Assembly: GCA_963920575.1 (NCBI GenBank)
Contig: OY986969.1
Coordinates: 22,483,434-22,547,433 of the forward strand
Source: Narthecium ossifragum
Taxonomy: Eukaryota; Streptophyta; Magnoliopsida; Dioscoreales; Nartheciaceae
Direction of reading: 5' to 3'
Length of the DNA stretch: 64,000 nt
Position 1 is the stretch's first letter, and each line of letters starts with the position of its first letter. The position numbers were made by a program, and so were the translations under genes. Below are positions 17,845-35,418 of the stretch, piece after piece. The notes beneath the pieces are model-generated. The model did no database searches, was not told the origin of the DNA, and worked only from the letters and a program-made list of their open reading frames with translations.

Positions 17845-20800
17845 GAGTAATTTCTTGGAATTGTCGAGGGATAGGACTCTGGAGACTTCGCCGAGTGTGT
17901 TGAAGCTTTATCTCTCGTCATTCCTCTGATCTCCTATTTCTTCAGGAGGTTGGGCTCTCAGAGGTAGATAAAGTAGGTGTCTGTGTGTCTTTTGGGGCTG
18001 ATTGGGGCACATATCTTGTTCCTAGGCAAGGAAGACGAGGTGACATCTTAGCCGTCTGAAAGCAAGTGTTGGGGATGTTGTAATTTGTCCATGTCTCGTG
18101 GCAGGCAATCCATGGCATTTGGACGAAAGAATTCGATGCTCAGATGAGGATTTCCACCGTCTATGCGGCTAGAAATTGGCAGGATCGAACGAGGTTGTGG
18201 CTGGAACTGGGCAGAGTGTGTTGGATTGAGGGCCCTTACATGATTATAGGCGATTTCAACACAATTACTTCACCGACAGAGAAGAAAGGGGGGCGGTCGT
18301 TCATGGTCAACCGGGATATTCGGGCTTTCCTCCAGTGCCTCTCCTCCTGTGGCCTAGTTGACTTGGGTTTCGTTGGACCAAGATTCACCTGGTTCAACAA
18401 ACAGCGAGGACGAGCTAGAATTTTTGAGAGAATTGATAGAGGGGTATGCAACTCTGCTTGGCGGCGCTCTTTCCCATCTGCGACAATTAGGCATTTGCTG
18501 AGGCTTTCGTTCGACCACAACCCACTCCTACTGTCTCTTGAACCTGAGAGGCGTCTCCCTAGCCCCTCAGTGTTCAGAATGGAGTCTTTCTAGCTCGAAG
18601 ACAAGGAGTTTGCCTCGCTGGTCTCCAGGGCATGGGCTCGCCCTCACTGTGGCTCTAAACAATGGCAATTTACTTCTAAATTGATCAAAATTAAGGAGAC
18701 TCTGAAGACTTGAAATAGAAGGGATGAAGCCGACCTGTTCAAGACCGGAATTGCGGCCAAGAACCTGCTTGCCATCCTCTATGAGAAAGAAGAACATTGG
18801 GTCCTCACGGATGAAAAGGTGATTGAACTACGGTGTCTCGAGAACTGGCATATGGCATCATTGTTGAGGCAAGAAGAGTTCGTCCGCTAGCGGTTCCGTC
18901 ATACCTGGGTGACTGCAGGGGATCGTAACACTTTCTTCTTCCATGGATTAGCCTAACGTCGTCGACATAGGTCTCGAGTAGTGGAATTGGTGGATGATGA
19001 AGGCCAGCTGTTGATGTCATAGGGGGAGATAGCTACAGCCTTGGTGGATCACTTTCAATTGTTGTGGACTGAAACAAGGGATGTGGAGGAGCTCCCTCTA
19101 CCCAAGCTTCCAAGGCTAGACTTTAACTGCCACGAAGACCTTATAGCGCCGGCCAGTGAGATTGAAGTCTTGGAGGCAATGAAGGGGATGGGACATGGAA
19201 AATGCCCTGGGCCATACGACCTATCCATCGAGTTCTTCATCAAATTTTGGTGGATTGTTAGAGTGGATCTCATGGACCTCACAGTTTTTTTAACACCTCA
19301 TGTATCCCACCGAATTGGAATGAGACGTTTGTGTCTCTCATGCCCAAGATACCAAATCCCCGACGGATCAAAGACTTTCGGCCCGTAAGTCTCTGCAATG
19401 TAAGCTATAAGGCAATCTCTTCAGTATTAGCTAACTGGCTTTGTAGGGTGATTGGGAACCTCATTGCTCCAGAGCAATCAGCGTTTATTCTCGGATGGAT
19501 TATCTTTGACAATGTCTCCGCTGCCCAAGAGCTCTTACACTCACTCCACAGGGTGCCAAGGTCCAGAGCACTCATGGTTTTCAAAGTTGACCTCCGCTCG
19601 GCATACGATAGTGTGAGATGGTCGTTCCTTCATAGAGTAATGGAGAGGATGAACTTCCAAAGGCTTTGGAGGGATTGGACCATGGCGTGCGTCTCTTCCC
19701 CACGCTTTGCTCTAATTGTCAATGGAAGAATTTCCAGGCATTTCATAGCTTCGCAGGGTCTCTGTCAGAGGGACCCCATCTCTCCCTACTTATTTCTCTT
19801 AGTGCAGGAGACATTCTCCTGGCTTTTAGAGAGAGAGCTAAGAGGTGTCAAGTTCTATAGAGATCTGACGAGATCTTCTTATACTTGTTCTATGCCGAGG
19901 ACTACATGATTGTGACGAAAGCCACTGCGGAGGAGGCACGCAGAATCCTATAGATCTTGGAGGAGTTCTTCATACTTTCTGGGCTGGAGATCAACTAGGC
20001 TAAGTCTCTGTTCCTCCCCATGTGTTGATGAGTCTAGGCGGTTCAACATATCTCGTGTGCTCAAGGTCATGGAGGTGAGGGACTTCTTCAAGTACCTTGG
20101 TGTTCCAGTTGACTCAGGAAGGCTGCGTTCAACGATCTCTTGGAAAAAATTCAAAGGCAGTTGAGCGAGTGGTCCTCCTTGAAGTTAGTGGGTGCTGGCA
20201 GAGTTACATTGATGAAATCAGTTCTCCAGACTACCCCGACACATCTCTTCTTGGCAACACATATTCCGATAGCAGTGATCAAGGACTTGGAGTTCATCTC
20301 TCGCACCTTTATTTGGAATGGCAAGACATGCAAGGTGTCATGGGACAAAGTCTGCTCATCATTAGAAGCAGAGGGTTCGGCTTGATGCGGTTTGAAATAT
20401 GGAAACAATCCTTGCGAATCAAGAGAGCAACATGCCTTCTTCATGAACCCAATTCGGTCTGGGCTGGGATCACACGGGCCAAATACAAGTGGGTAGGTAA
20501 CCTTCAATGTGGTAGTATTCCAAACATGGCTTCATCCCACTGGAGGCGCATATGCAAGGCGGCGAGCAAACTCAAGGAAGGGCTGAGGCCGACTCCGACT
20601 GCCAATGAGGGGTTAGTGTCTTAGAGGATCGGTGGGTACTTGATAACACTCTTCTCTCCTCTCATTCTCTCTTTTCTTCTTCCGTTCCGAGCAACCTACA
20701 AGTTTGTGATCTATTGGGGGGCATTGGGCCGTTGGAGAGAGGACCTTTTTTTCGGATTTCTTCCACCCTAGCTTGGTAGACATCATCAGGGAGACTAGAG

Positions 20801-21130
20801 TTGTGAGGGGATCCTCCGTCGACAAAGCTGCCTGGATGTTTGGTGGGAAGTGAGAGATATGTACTGCTGCTATATACTATTGGTTTACTTAGGCGGATTC
20901 TTGGATTGGGGAGGAAGGGACAGATAGGTGGCTAAATATGTGGAAAGCTCCGGTGGGTCCCTGGGTGAAGTTCTTCCATGATAAGATCCTAGCTTTCGAT
21001 TTTCCTCTAATCTGTTGGTTGCATCCAAGACCCAACGTGTCTGAGGTGCAGGGAAGAGGTAGAGTCTCCAACGCACCTTTTCTTTGAGTGCCACTTTTCC
21101 TGTGAGGTATGGGCGTGAGTTGCCTACGGC
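17841..21130 (+). pseudogene. LINE ORF2 remnant: endonuclease, RT, zinc knuckle
   Basis: Starts MRVISWNCRGIG, the apurinic-type endonuclease signature, with a stop 20 codons in. IIGDFNTI and FDHNPLLL follow near 18.24-18.53 kb. RT blocks include FRPVSLCNVSYKAIS (19.38 kb), EQSAFILG, FKVDLRSAYDSVRW and GLCQRDPISPYLF. The catalytic box at 19891-19902 reads YAED instead of (F/Y)ADD, so the enzyme would be defective even without its stops. A decayed zf-RVT region lies near 21.0-21.1 kb. Confidence 0.85.
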
Positions 21131-21294
21131 AGACCATGCCCTGCCTCCTTCGATCAATGTTGGAGGCTAATGTTCGCGTCTCCACGCTCAGCCATGGCGG
21201 TTAACAAGACCTAGGTTGGCTACATGATTTGGTGGTCATGGAAAGATTGGAACGCCGGTGTCTTCAACGGCGAGTTTTCCTATGTTAAAGATAT

Positions 21295-24154
21295 TGTGAG
21301 GACCTGTTCCTCCAATCAGGTTCGACCGCGTTAGGTCGAGGGCTTGACTTGGTTGGTTTTGGCCTGGTTGGCCTTGGGTTGCGATCGGTTGATCGCATCG
21401 TTGTTTTTGGACCCCAAGGGAAATTTGGTAAATTACGCCTTGGCGGTTAGTTTCACACCCGCGTAGTGCATACACAGCCTTAATTGATGTACGTGATTGA
21501 ATAGATCCAGTAGGAGTGTTCGCGATCGTCAGATCTGGACGAGATCACAATTTGGAGTCAAATCGAATTCAGTCCGACTAGTTGATTCGGCTAGAGACCA
21601 GCTTAACCACTTAAGTGGCTTAGCTTTCTCTCTCTCCTATTTTCCTTTTCTCTCTCTCTCCCTCTCTTTCTTTTCTTCCTTTTTCTTTTCTTTTTTTTCC
21701 TCTTCCTTCCCTGCCTTCCCTTCCCCGTGCCCGACCCCCTTCCCTTTCTCCCTCGCGCCGGCTTCCTCTTTCTCCAGCCATCTTCCCCGGTGACCTGGAG
21801 GCGGCGGCGAGGGCCCCTCCTCCTTCTCCTTCTCCTTCCTCCCCTTTCTCTCTCCCGCGGCAGCCCTCTTCCTCCTTCGGCGACGGTTGCGGTTGTGGGA
21901 GGACTCCGGCGACTCTCCGACGAGCTGGAGACGGCGGCGGCGACATAGGACGGCGGATCACGGCGGATTAGCAAGGATTGAAGCTTGGATTTGCGTTTTA
22001 AGGTAGGGTTTCTACCTTGATCTTTGGGTTAAGCTAGATCTAGGGTTTGTTTGTTGGATTAGTTGTTTTCTTTGTTTTAATTAGCCCCTCTAAGCATGCT
22101 TAGTAATTGATTGAAGCTTCATGCAATTTGACTTGGATTTAAACCGGATTTATACATGTTTTTTTCCGGATTTTATCGAAGTTCTGTTTTTCTACGAGCT
22201 TAGCTGAGCTATTTTAGCTCAGATCTTGGCTCGTACGTGCATGAGCTCTTTTGATTATCAACATGAGAGTTGTAGATTTTCGAATCTACTTTCATTTGCC
22301 GCTGATTTCATAATTTTCAAAGTTTTCTATGATTTATGGTGAGTATTCTTCGGATCTGCGACGAGGTCGAAATTAGTGAATTGATTAGTGAATTCCGGGA
22401 AGATTAGCCATTAGATTAATCCAATTCTTGGGCTGCATGTTCCTAGCATGCTAATCTATGTCTGCCCAAGTTTTATTTGAAATCTAACGATGTTTGGATG
22501 TCGATTTGCAAAGTTCTTGTCGCCTCTAACGGTAGTTTACTGTAGCAATCCGGGAATTAGCTTGTTAGTGGATTTTCGATGTTTTATCGTGTTTGATTCT
22601 TCGGGATTCATGCGATTAGTATTTCTTGCAACATCTAAGGTTTACATGCTTAATTGGGTAAATACTTGAATTTCACCATGTTTAGTTAGTTGCTAATCTT
22701 GCGGTGTAATTAGCAATTAATTTGCAAAGCATGTTTTACTTATACATATATGTATTATAAATATGTAGGCCCTATGTGTGGCCCAACCCTTTGTGTGGCT
22801 TGTGGTTGAACCAAGGGAGTCATGCCCCTTGGGATGTTTAGATAATTAAATGGGCTGAGGTTGTGCCCTAGTTGTTTATTATATTGGTTGTTAATTGATG
22901 ATTGTGTGGCCGGGGTTGTGCCCTCGTTATAGAAATTGCGATTGACGGCTGTGGACATCGTCGTAATGCCGAAATTTCGATTGAATGTGTTGTTGCTTGT
23001 TGACGGCCCGTAGACGCCGTTATAATATTGGATTATTGTAGTTTAGACCTTTATCTGCTTTATGCATGTTTACCCTTGGCGAGCTGTAGGCTATGCCTAG
23101 CCCTGTATGTTGTGATGTCATATTATTGCATGTATGAATTCCTCTTGATGTACGTATAAGCATTGCATGCATTTGATTGCATTAGAAGCATCAGGCTAGG
23201 TGGTAGGCGATGGATTCGATCGTTGATCCGGGTTCTCGGGTAGCCCGGATCTAGCCCTAGGACCGGGGTTCGGGTAGTCGAGGATTAGGACGTGATTGAC
23301 ATCAATGATTATGTTTGATATCATTCGAGGATTATTAGGTAGTCGGACTGGAATATTATATTGTTATTGAGGTTTAGAGGTCGTGTCGGTTCTCCAAGGT
23401 CAAGTGCTAAGGATGGTTGTCGATGTCCCTGACGTGTGTCCCCAGGTAGTGATTTCATGCTGGGTAAAGGGCATTCCTACTGGTCCTGGTTCATTGTTTC
23501 CTCTCAGCGCGTTTGGTTGGTGTTCCCTGCGTGGTCGGTTGAGAAGAGTAGGATCCCTTGGGGGAATCGATAGGGGTTATGGGACCTCGTGACATCATTT
23601 ACACTTAGGCGGAGAAACGACACTGTTGTTGTTTCCCTTCCTTTCTGTGCGACGTAGAATAGCATAGAACCCTACTAAGCTTTGTTGCTCACTCCTACCT
23701 GGGCTGCATCGGCGATGCAGGTTGATGCAGTCCTTTCCTTTCAGGTGATCTTCTGGACGTAGGCGCGTCATTCTCGAGGTGATCATATGGAGTTTTGAGG
23801 AGTACTTGACGATCATGGAGTTTTCCCTTTTTTTAATAGTTGTACATTTGCAGTTATATTAAATGTATAATTTTCCTCTTTGAGGATTTGATTGTCTGTA
23901 TTAAATTATGTAATGATGGTTGATGAAAGTATTGTATCAGATTTTGTACTAGATAGTGAAATTTATGATAGCAGATTCATATTTATGTTGAATTTTAGAA
24001 CTGTTAGATTTATCATTTTAATTTATCGTGAAGATTATAATTGTACATGTTCAAATTGAGAAATACAGGGGAAACTCTCGTCGTTTGATTTTAAAAATAG
24101 ATTTAGTCACCTCACACGCCGGACCGGATGGATTTTCTTAGTCAGGATGTGACA
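21295..24154 (+). mobile_element. Tekay/Del-like solo LTR in LINE ORF2
   Basis: Begins TGTGAGGACC, ends GGATGTGACA, and is flanked by the 5 bp duplication GATAT (21290-21294 and 24155-24159). It is 2860 bp with no coding potential. It shares GGACCGGGGTT and TAGAACCCTACTAAGCTT with the LTR at 45215-47109. Its first part holds one GCGATCGGTTGATCGC palindrome and a long pyrimidine tract. Confidence 0.85.
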
Positions 24155-24543
24155 GATATTGCTCGTCTCATCTCCAGGCAAGTTAGAGAATTCGTTATCT
24201 CTGATGCAGCCGTTGTGATGCGCACGGATGCCTCTGTACATGGAATTGCTGCTGGATTGGCAGCCGTCTTCTTCCTCGACGGTGTGAACCCTTCTAGGAA
24301 CTTGATTGCTAGGACGGATACATGATTTGTTGTTAAGGCTGAGTTAAAGGCCATGGAAGGTGGGCTTATGAAGATGAAGCACAAAGGAATCAGGTTGGTG
24401 GTCCTTGAATCTAATTCTTTGCTCGGTATTGGTTACGTTAATGGAAGGCTAGCTTGGCCGCGTGAGTTGGTCGAGGTTCTTTTGTCGATTTGGCGTCTGA
24501 CATCAGATTTTTGGGAAAACAGTGTTCGTTCACATAATGCATA
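24155..24543 (+). pseudogene. LINE ORF2 RNase H remnant
   Basis: Reads RTDASVHGIAAGLAAVFF, then AELKAMEGGL and LVVLESNSL after one stop, a decayed plant-type RNase H domain of the LINE ORF2. It resumes directly after the solo LTR and its target duplication, confirming one interrupted element. Confidence 0.75.
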
Positions 24544-24812
24544 AATTTAATCGCGTTGGGGATGTTTTAGCTTCTTCGATTTGGGGATCCTTGATCCCTC
24601 AAATCTAATTTCTTTTTTTATAACCTTGTATTTTCTACTTTGGTTCCGCATCCTTGGACTTATTTAATAATAATAATAATAAATCAAATTACCAGGGTCG
24701 GAGAAGATCTAGGCAGAATCTGTGAAAAGAAAATGAGAGAACAATTTGTACCAAAAGTCAGCTGCTAATTTACCAAAAGTCAGCTACTACTCAAACCTAG
24801 AAGGTTATTGTT

Positions 24813-25170
24813 GGAATATTCTATGAGAAAATTTGAGAATCCGATGGGATTCGTCGATCTCAGAGAGCTCGACATCCCAATTCAAAGTTTATGTAATGGT
24901 TGGGCTAGCTATTATATCTCTGGTATAGTTGCTTTTGGTTAGGAGGGTTGATAATAAGTTGAGTCTATTATATCTATGGTTTTGCTTTTGGTTAAGGGTT
25001 TGGCCTTAGGGCTGCGTATTTGACAAGTTAGGGTCTAGGATTTGCTTATAAAAAGGAAGAGTCTTGTAAATTGAAGATTATTAAAAAATATCAATTGAGA
25101 GTTAAGGGGCAGCCTTTGCCATCAAGAGCGGCACTCATACCCATCTGTCCACTTCTTCCATCCAACTGAT
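24813..25170 (+). mobile_element. Possible copia-type solo LTR remnant
   Basis: Starts TGTTGGAATATTC, has CTTATAAAAAGG at about 25043 and a downstream leader TTGTAAATTGAAGATTATT, all typical of Ty1-copia LTRs. The 3' end and target duplication are not defined. Confidence 0.4.
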
Positions 25171-25379
25171 CAGGATCCTCACAAGATCTTATCAGAATCT
25201 TAAGAAATGTGCTTAGGGTGGGTAAATACCCATGCATGCAACTAGACCTAATCATGGGCTAAGGGGCTCAAAAAGCTCGTCTCGGGCCCAGTCCGATAAA
25301 TTTTGGACTTTGGGCAAAATAACCTTTCCCATGGATCGGGGTTGGTCAAAATATCGAACTCGAAAATTTACCTCGCGTT

Positions 25380-25690
25380 GGGCTTGGGATTAGGAGTGAT
25401 TCGGTTCGGTTTTTGTAATTTTAAAAGTTTGGTTTTTCGGTTCGGTTAGGTTTTTTATTTTAAATTTTGATTAAAACTGAAAAACCTAATTTTTTGGTTA
25501 AATAATCATATTTTATATTTTAGAGTTAAAAACCTACATATATATATTTCTGTTTTTTTTTCAGTTCGGTTCGGTTTTTAAACTAACGCACCGAATTAAT
25601 TTGGTTTGTTTTTTTACACTAATTCGGTTCGGTTTGTTTTTTTTTTGTGACCCCCAAAAAATTGATTTTTCGGTTCGGTTTTAACCGAAT
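25380..25690. repeat. CGGTTCGGTTTT-rich low-complexity tract
   Basis: Many imperfect copies of GGTTCGGTTTTT separated by AT-rich sequence; no open frame of interest. Confidence 0.7.
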
Positions 25691-25772
25691 GCTCACCCAT
25701 ACTTGGGATTCACCTTGCACTGGTCCATGCTCGGCTTGACCCGACCCATTATGAAAAAAGCCTTATATTTTA

Positions 25773-27931
25773 GGTGTAATTGTCATTTAGTCTCTTTAGA
25801 AAAACTTATTTGCTCTGTAGTCCTCTTACTAATTATTAAGTCATTTAGTTCTTGTTTTAACAGCTGTAAATTTTAATGTCTAAAATACCCTTCTATCATC
25901 TCTCTTTTTTTGTTGTAGAACTTCTATCATCTTTCTCGTTTTTTGTTGTAGAAGTATTTAGGAGATTTTTTGGAAGTAACTTTTCAGTTTTTTTAAAGGT
26001 AACTTTCCAATATTTTTGGAAGTAACTTTTCGGTTATTTTGGAAGTAACTTTTCGGTTATTTTGGAAGTAACTTTTTGGTTCTTTTGGAAGTAACTTTTC
26101 GATTCTTTTGGAAGTAACTTTTTGATTTTTTTGGAAATTACTTTCCATTTATTTTTTAAGTCTAATGACTACCACCATTTATTTGATTGATGGTTTTTTT
26201 TCATTTTTTTGAAAGTCATTTTCCATTCCTTTTTTTTTCTAACTACTACAATTAAATTGAAAAGATACAACAAAAAAAAAAAAATGAAAAGTTACCACAA
26301 ATGACTTGAAAAGTTACCACAAAAAATTGAAAAGTTACAATCAAAATAGAGAAGGCGCCACAACGAAGAGGGGGGAGGCAGATCCTGGAACACCACCCCC
26401 TATTTAAGCAATATTACTCGTTAACAGTGAGCAACTTTCCGCATATTTCCACAAAATATAGTTTCCAAAAGTCACCATGGAAATCAGAATAGTAGAGAAA
26501 TACATGACAAAGAAAAATACTGGTATGAGTCTCCAACTAAGACTCAAACCCGTATGTGAGAAATACATGACAAAATGAAAAGTGACTACCATAATGAAAA
26601 TGAAAAGTAACTACCAAAATGAAAAGTAATTACCATAATGCAATTGAAAAGTAACTACCAATATTTTTCAGCTATTTATTTGTGGAAAGTGACTAGCGTA
26701 TTTTTCCCAATATTAAAAAGCAACTACAAATATTAAAAAGTAACTACCATCTTAATATTGAAAAGTAACTATCATATTAATATTGAAAAGTAACTATCAT
26801 AATTTTCAACTATTATCTGTGGAAATTGACTAGTGTATTTTTCCCAATATTCAAAATTAACTACAAATATTGAAAAGTAACCACCATCTTAATATTGAAA
26901 AGTAACCACCATCGTAATATTGAAAAGTAACTACCATATTTTCCTAATATTGAAAAGTTACCACCATCGTAATATTGGGAAATAAGTTTTGACCGACTAA
27001 TTTTTGACTTATTTCCTCTATTTTCCCCTCTTATTCCACCTATTTTCCCTGTTTTTTCCCAATATTTCCACTATTTTTCCGATTTTCCTTCATTTCATCT
27101 CTCATTCTAAGTACATGATGTGGATCCGACGGCTGAGCACTCGGCGGAGGTTGATCGCCGGCGAGGAAGGATCGTTAAAGCTTTGCACTGATGGAGGAGA
27201 GGACGTGGGTTCGTTGGGAGTTGATCCACCGGGGTGGATCGAAGTGTTGGCCGACGAATGCGTCGGATCTAGAGAGGAACGACGTGCTATGCTCGTCGGG
27301 GAAGACGACTGGAGGAGATTGGAATTTGGTGGCTCGTCGGTGGGTCTTGAGGAGGCCGGGCGGCGGCCGTGGGCTGCCGAAACTCGCCGGAAAATTGTTA
27401 GGAAGTGGTCGGAGGCTTATGGGAAGGCCAGATCGTGGGTTTGAGGAGATCGGGATGGATTTGTCGGAGGCGGTGGCTTCGTCGGAGGCGGTAGTCGGAG
27501 GAGGTGGTCGGAGGTGACTTCGTCGGAGGGGGGCTCGGGATCGGACGGCGAGTTGGGGTGGCTTCGTCGGAGTCGTGGCAAGGCCGAAATGGAGGTGTGA
27601 AAAATATGGGACGGGGTCGGGGACGCTGACAACGACGCCGGGGGGAGAGGGGGACGGGGATGCCGGGGGGGGAGGGGGACGGGGACGGGGACGCCGGGGA
27701 CGGGCACACCGGGGGGGACGGACGCGCGGCTGCGGGTCGCCGGACACGCGGCGGCGGAGAGGTGGACGGGGACGCCAGGGGTTGGTGGGTTTGGGGTGCT
27801 GATATATAAAAATATATAGAAGGGTATTATGGTCTTTTCTTCCCTATAGTGGTACTAAAAGACTGAAGATCTTCTATAGGAGATCAAATGACAAGTTGGA
27901 CTCTAATAAGAGACCATTTGACAAATCCCCC
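25773..27931. mobile_element. Mutator-like element with GC-rich cargo (Pack-MULE candidate)
   Basis: A 9 bp duplication TATATTTTA (25764-25772 and 27932-27940) flanks long diverged inverted repeats. The left arm starts GGTGTAATTGTCATTTAGTC, the right arm on the other strand GGGGGATTTGTCAAATGGTC, and both arms contain AATACCCTTCTAT about 125 bp in. Inside are arrays of GGAAGTAACTTTTCGG (25.97-26.15 kb) facing GAAAAGTTACCAC/GAAAAGTAACTACC (26.28-26.96 kb). A very GC-rich block follows at about 27110-27790. No transposase domain is visible, so it is non-autonomous. Confidence 0.8.
27110..27790. other. GC-rich cargo inside the MULE
   Basis: Much GC-richer than its surroundings, with open frames on both strands (a 146-codon frame on plus ending near 27444, a 190-codon Pro/Ser/Arg-rich frame on minus at 27175-27747). 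None shows a recognisable domain. It could be a captured host gene fragment or simply GC-rich MULE interior. Confidence 0.5.
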
Positions 27932-27940
27932 TATATTTTA

Positions 27941-29090
27941 TTACTTACATTCTATAGAGCGGGCGGGCTTGGTTATTAAATGCACCCAAAACCCCGAGAT
28001 GGGCTGGGCTGGGCTTGGCTTGGGCACGGTTTTTCATTGTTAAACCTAGATGAAGCTTGGCCTGAACTCGGCCCAAGCCTGACTTTAATCAGGTCTACAT
28101 ACAACCGCGAATCCCTCCTACTGAGATTTCAAACTCAAGATATCACACAGGAGCTTATACGAGCATTAACTACTACACCACTATACTAGTCGTAACATAT
28201 AGAAGCAATTGCCTGTGTATAAGACTCGTTAAGGTCGTCATACTTTAATCAAGCGGTTCATTAAGGCTCAGGCTCGAGCTTGAGCTTGATCATCATTGTT
28301 AGGCTCGAAAGAAATTTCAAGCTAAACTGGATCGAGCCGCATCAAGCGCTAAACTGGATCGAGCCGCATCAAGCCTGGCTCAACACACCCTTCTCGGTTA
28401 CCGGCAGCCCACCTGACAAAGGCTCCATTCAATTCAATGCACCACCTGTGAGTGTACCAAATGCATGCATATCCCCAGATCCCTTGCATCCCGTCCTCAC
28501 CACAACCCCTTCACGTTCCACTTCAGACTCTTTTGAATCTCCTCATCTCCTGGCAACATCATCCATCCATTGAGCCCATCTCTCTCTCTCTCTCCTCCTC
28601 GATCTCTCTACCATATATGCATCTTCTATAGTTTTATATCTTGATCAGCAAATTAAGATGAAACCAAAGCAAAGCCATGGGAAGCATGACACAGGAAGAA
28701 TGCCTAGCTAGCAGCGGCCATCGTCACAGTCGGCCTGGTCTACGTCGGCGTGGTGATGCTAGAGGTGCTGGGCGGCCGTGCAATCTCACTGCTGCTTCTC
28801 TCCTTCTCAGATGATTGCTGTTTCTCCAAATACAACATAGAGAAAACTGCGAATTGTAACGTATAAGTATACAAACATATATAATGTTTCCTTCAAGAAA
28901 TAAGTGGTGGACTTTCTGTATCAAGTTCTTGATCTTCCAGTCTGAAACTGGAACAAAACATACAAACAAGTACTCCTGTGAGATTCTTACTCTCGTCCCT
29001 GCTTTAGATCCTTTTGGTAATCTTGGTATTTTGGAACACTTCTGATCCAACATGTGCTCCAAAATTCAACAGAGAATAGCATACAAGATT
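27941..29090. other. Intergenic, no confirmed gene
   Basis: Contains GGGCTGGGCTTGG-type low-complexity sequence (28.0 kb), a duplicated CTAAACTGGATCGAGCCGCA word (28.32-28.37 kb) and a CT-rich stretch (28.57 kb). A short plus-strand frame near 28717-28860 encodes a hydrophobic stretch (VGLVYVGVVMLEVLG) but has no recognised family. Nothing is called. Confidence 0.4.
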
Positions 29091-29194
29091 ACACTTTATT
29101 GAAGAGTTACTACTCCATAGTCCATACACTCTATTGAGGAGTTACTACTCCATAGTCCATACACTTTATTGAGGAGTTACTACTCGAAACTCAT
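29091..29194. repeat. 35 bp triplication in the 3' region of gene B
   Basis: Three head-to-tail copies of ACACTTTATTGAGGAGTTAC-type units (29091-29125, 29126-29160, 29161-29194). Gene A has one counterpart. Each unit carries AATAAA or AATAGA on the minus strand, so the potential polyadenylation signal of gene B is multiplied. Confidence 0.85.
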
Positions 29195-29218
29195 ATGGGT
29201 AGATGGATAAAAGAGGGA

Positions 29219-34828
<5,610 letters not shown>

Positions 34829-34886
34829 GGAGATCAATCTACTGCTTCAAATTTTCACTTAAAATGGTAGTGCCAGTAGACGCCAA

Positions 34887-34894
34887 TATTTATA
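34887..34894 (-). promoter_or_regulatory. TATA box of beta-glucosidase B
   Basis: Minus strand reads TATAAATA about 60 bases upstream of the start codon, matching gene A. Confidence 0.7.
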
Positions 34895-35412
34895 GGCGCC
34901 CACCCAGTAAGTAAAACTTACTAGGCCAAGGGGGCTGGGCCATGCCGTTGTGGTTGGATGGAACTATCTAATCTAACCACCACCAAACATTTTAGGGAGA
35001 AGGGTCGATAAGGGTTAAAAAAAAAAAGATTTTTAATAATGTATAAAAAGTACATCATGTGAAACACATGTTAAGATAAGGCCAGGAAGGGCATGGCCCT
35101 CCAGCCTTTAAGAAATTATAAATCATAGTACTAGAATGAAAGTTTTGGTGATAACGACCAAAATGTACAGTATTGATGATAATATATAGTTACCAGAGAT
35201 AAATATATAGTTACCAAAGATAACTATATAGTTATACATATTTGAATTTGAAAAATATTAAAATTAAGAGGCAACGATTATGGAGAGAAATTAAGGGACC
35301 ATCCAACACTTTCCATTTATGTTATGGAGAGTAATTAGGAGATCCTTAGAATAAATCATGCAGAGTAATCAGAGGGATCACTAGTATTTTTCATTTCTGT
35401 AGTTTGGTTAAC
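34895..35412. other. Promoter-side intergenic and probable copia 3' LTR
   Basis: The part next to 35413 follows the minus-strand GGGAG tract and starts TGTTAACC, so it is the likely 3' LTR of the copia relic. Its far end cannot be placed. Repeated ATATAGTTACC(A) words occur at 35.19-35.24 kb. Confidence 0.45.
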
Positions 35413-35418
35413 ACTCCC

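Larger units (their letters stand above)
16884..24684 (+). mobile_element. L1-type LINE, decayed, split by a solo LTR
   Basis: Order on the plus strand: ORF1 C-terminal part, endonuclease, reverse transcriptase, zinc-knuckle region, a solo LTR insertion (21295-24154), RNase H, then a (TAA)n tail at about 24664-24684. Multiple stops and frameshifts show it is inactive. The 5' boundary is taken at the end of the preceding LTR fragment and may be wrong; no target-site duplication was identified. Confidence 0.85.

Noticed and set aside
21603..21974. Arg/Gly-rich minus-strand frames
   Set aside because: Complement of the CT-rich leader of a solo LTR; no protein character.
27175..27747. 190-codon minus-strand Pro/Ser/Arg-rich frame as a gene
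   Set aside because: It lies in the GC-rich interior of a MULE with equally open frames on the other strand and no recognisable domain; GC content alone explains the openness.
28717..28860. Short hydrophobic plus-strand frame as a small membrane protein
   Set aside because: No start context, no homologous family recognised, and no neighbouring exon supports it.
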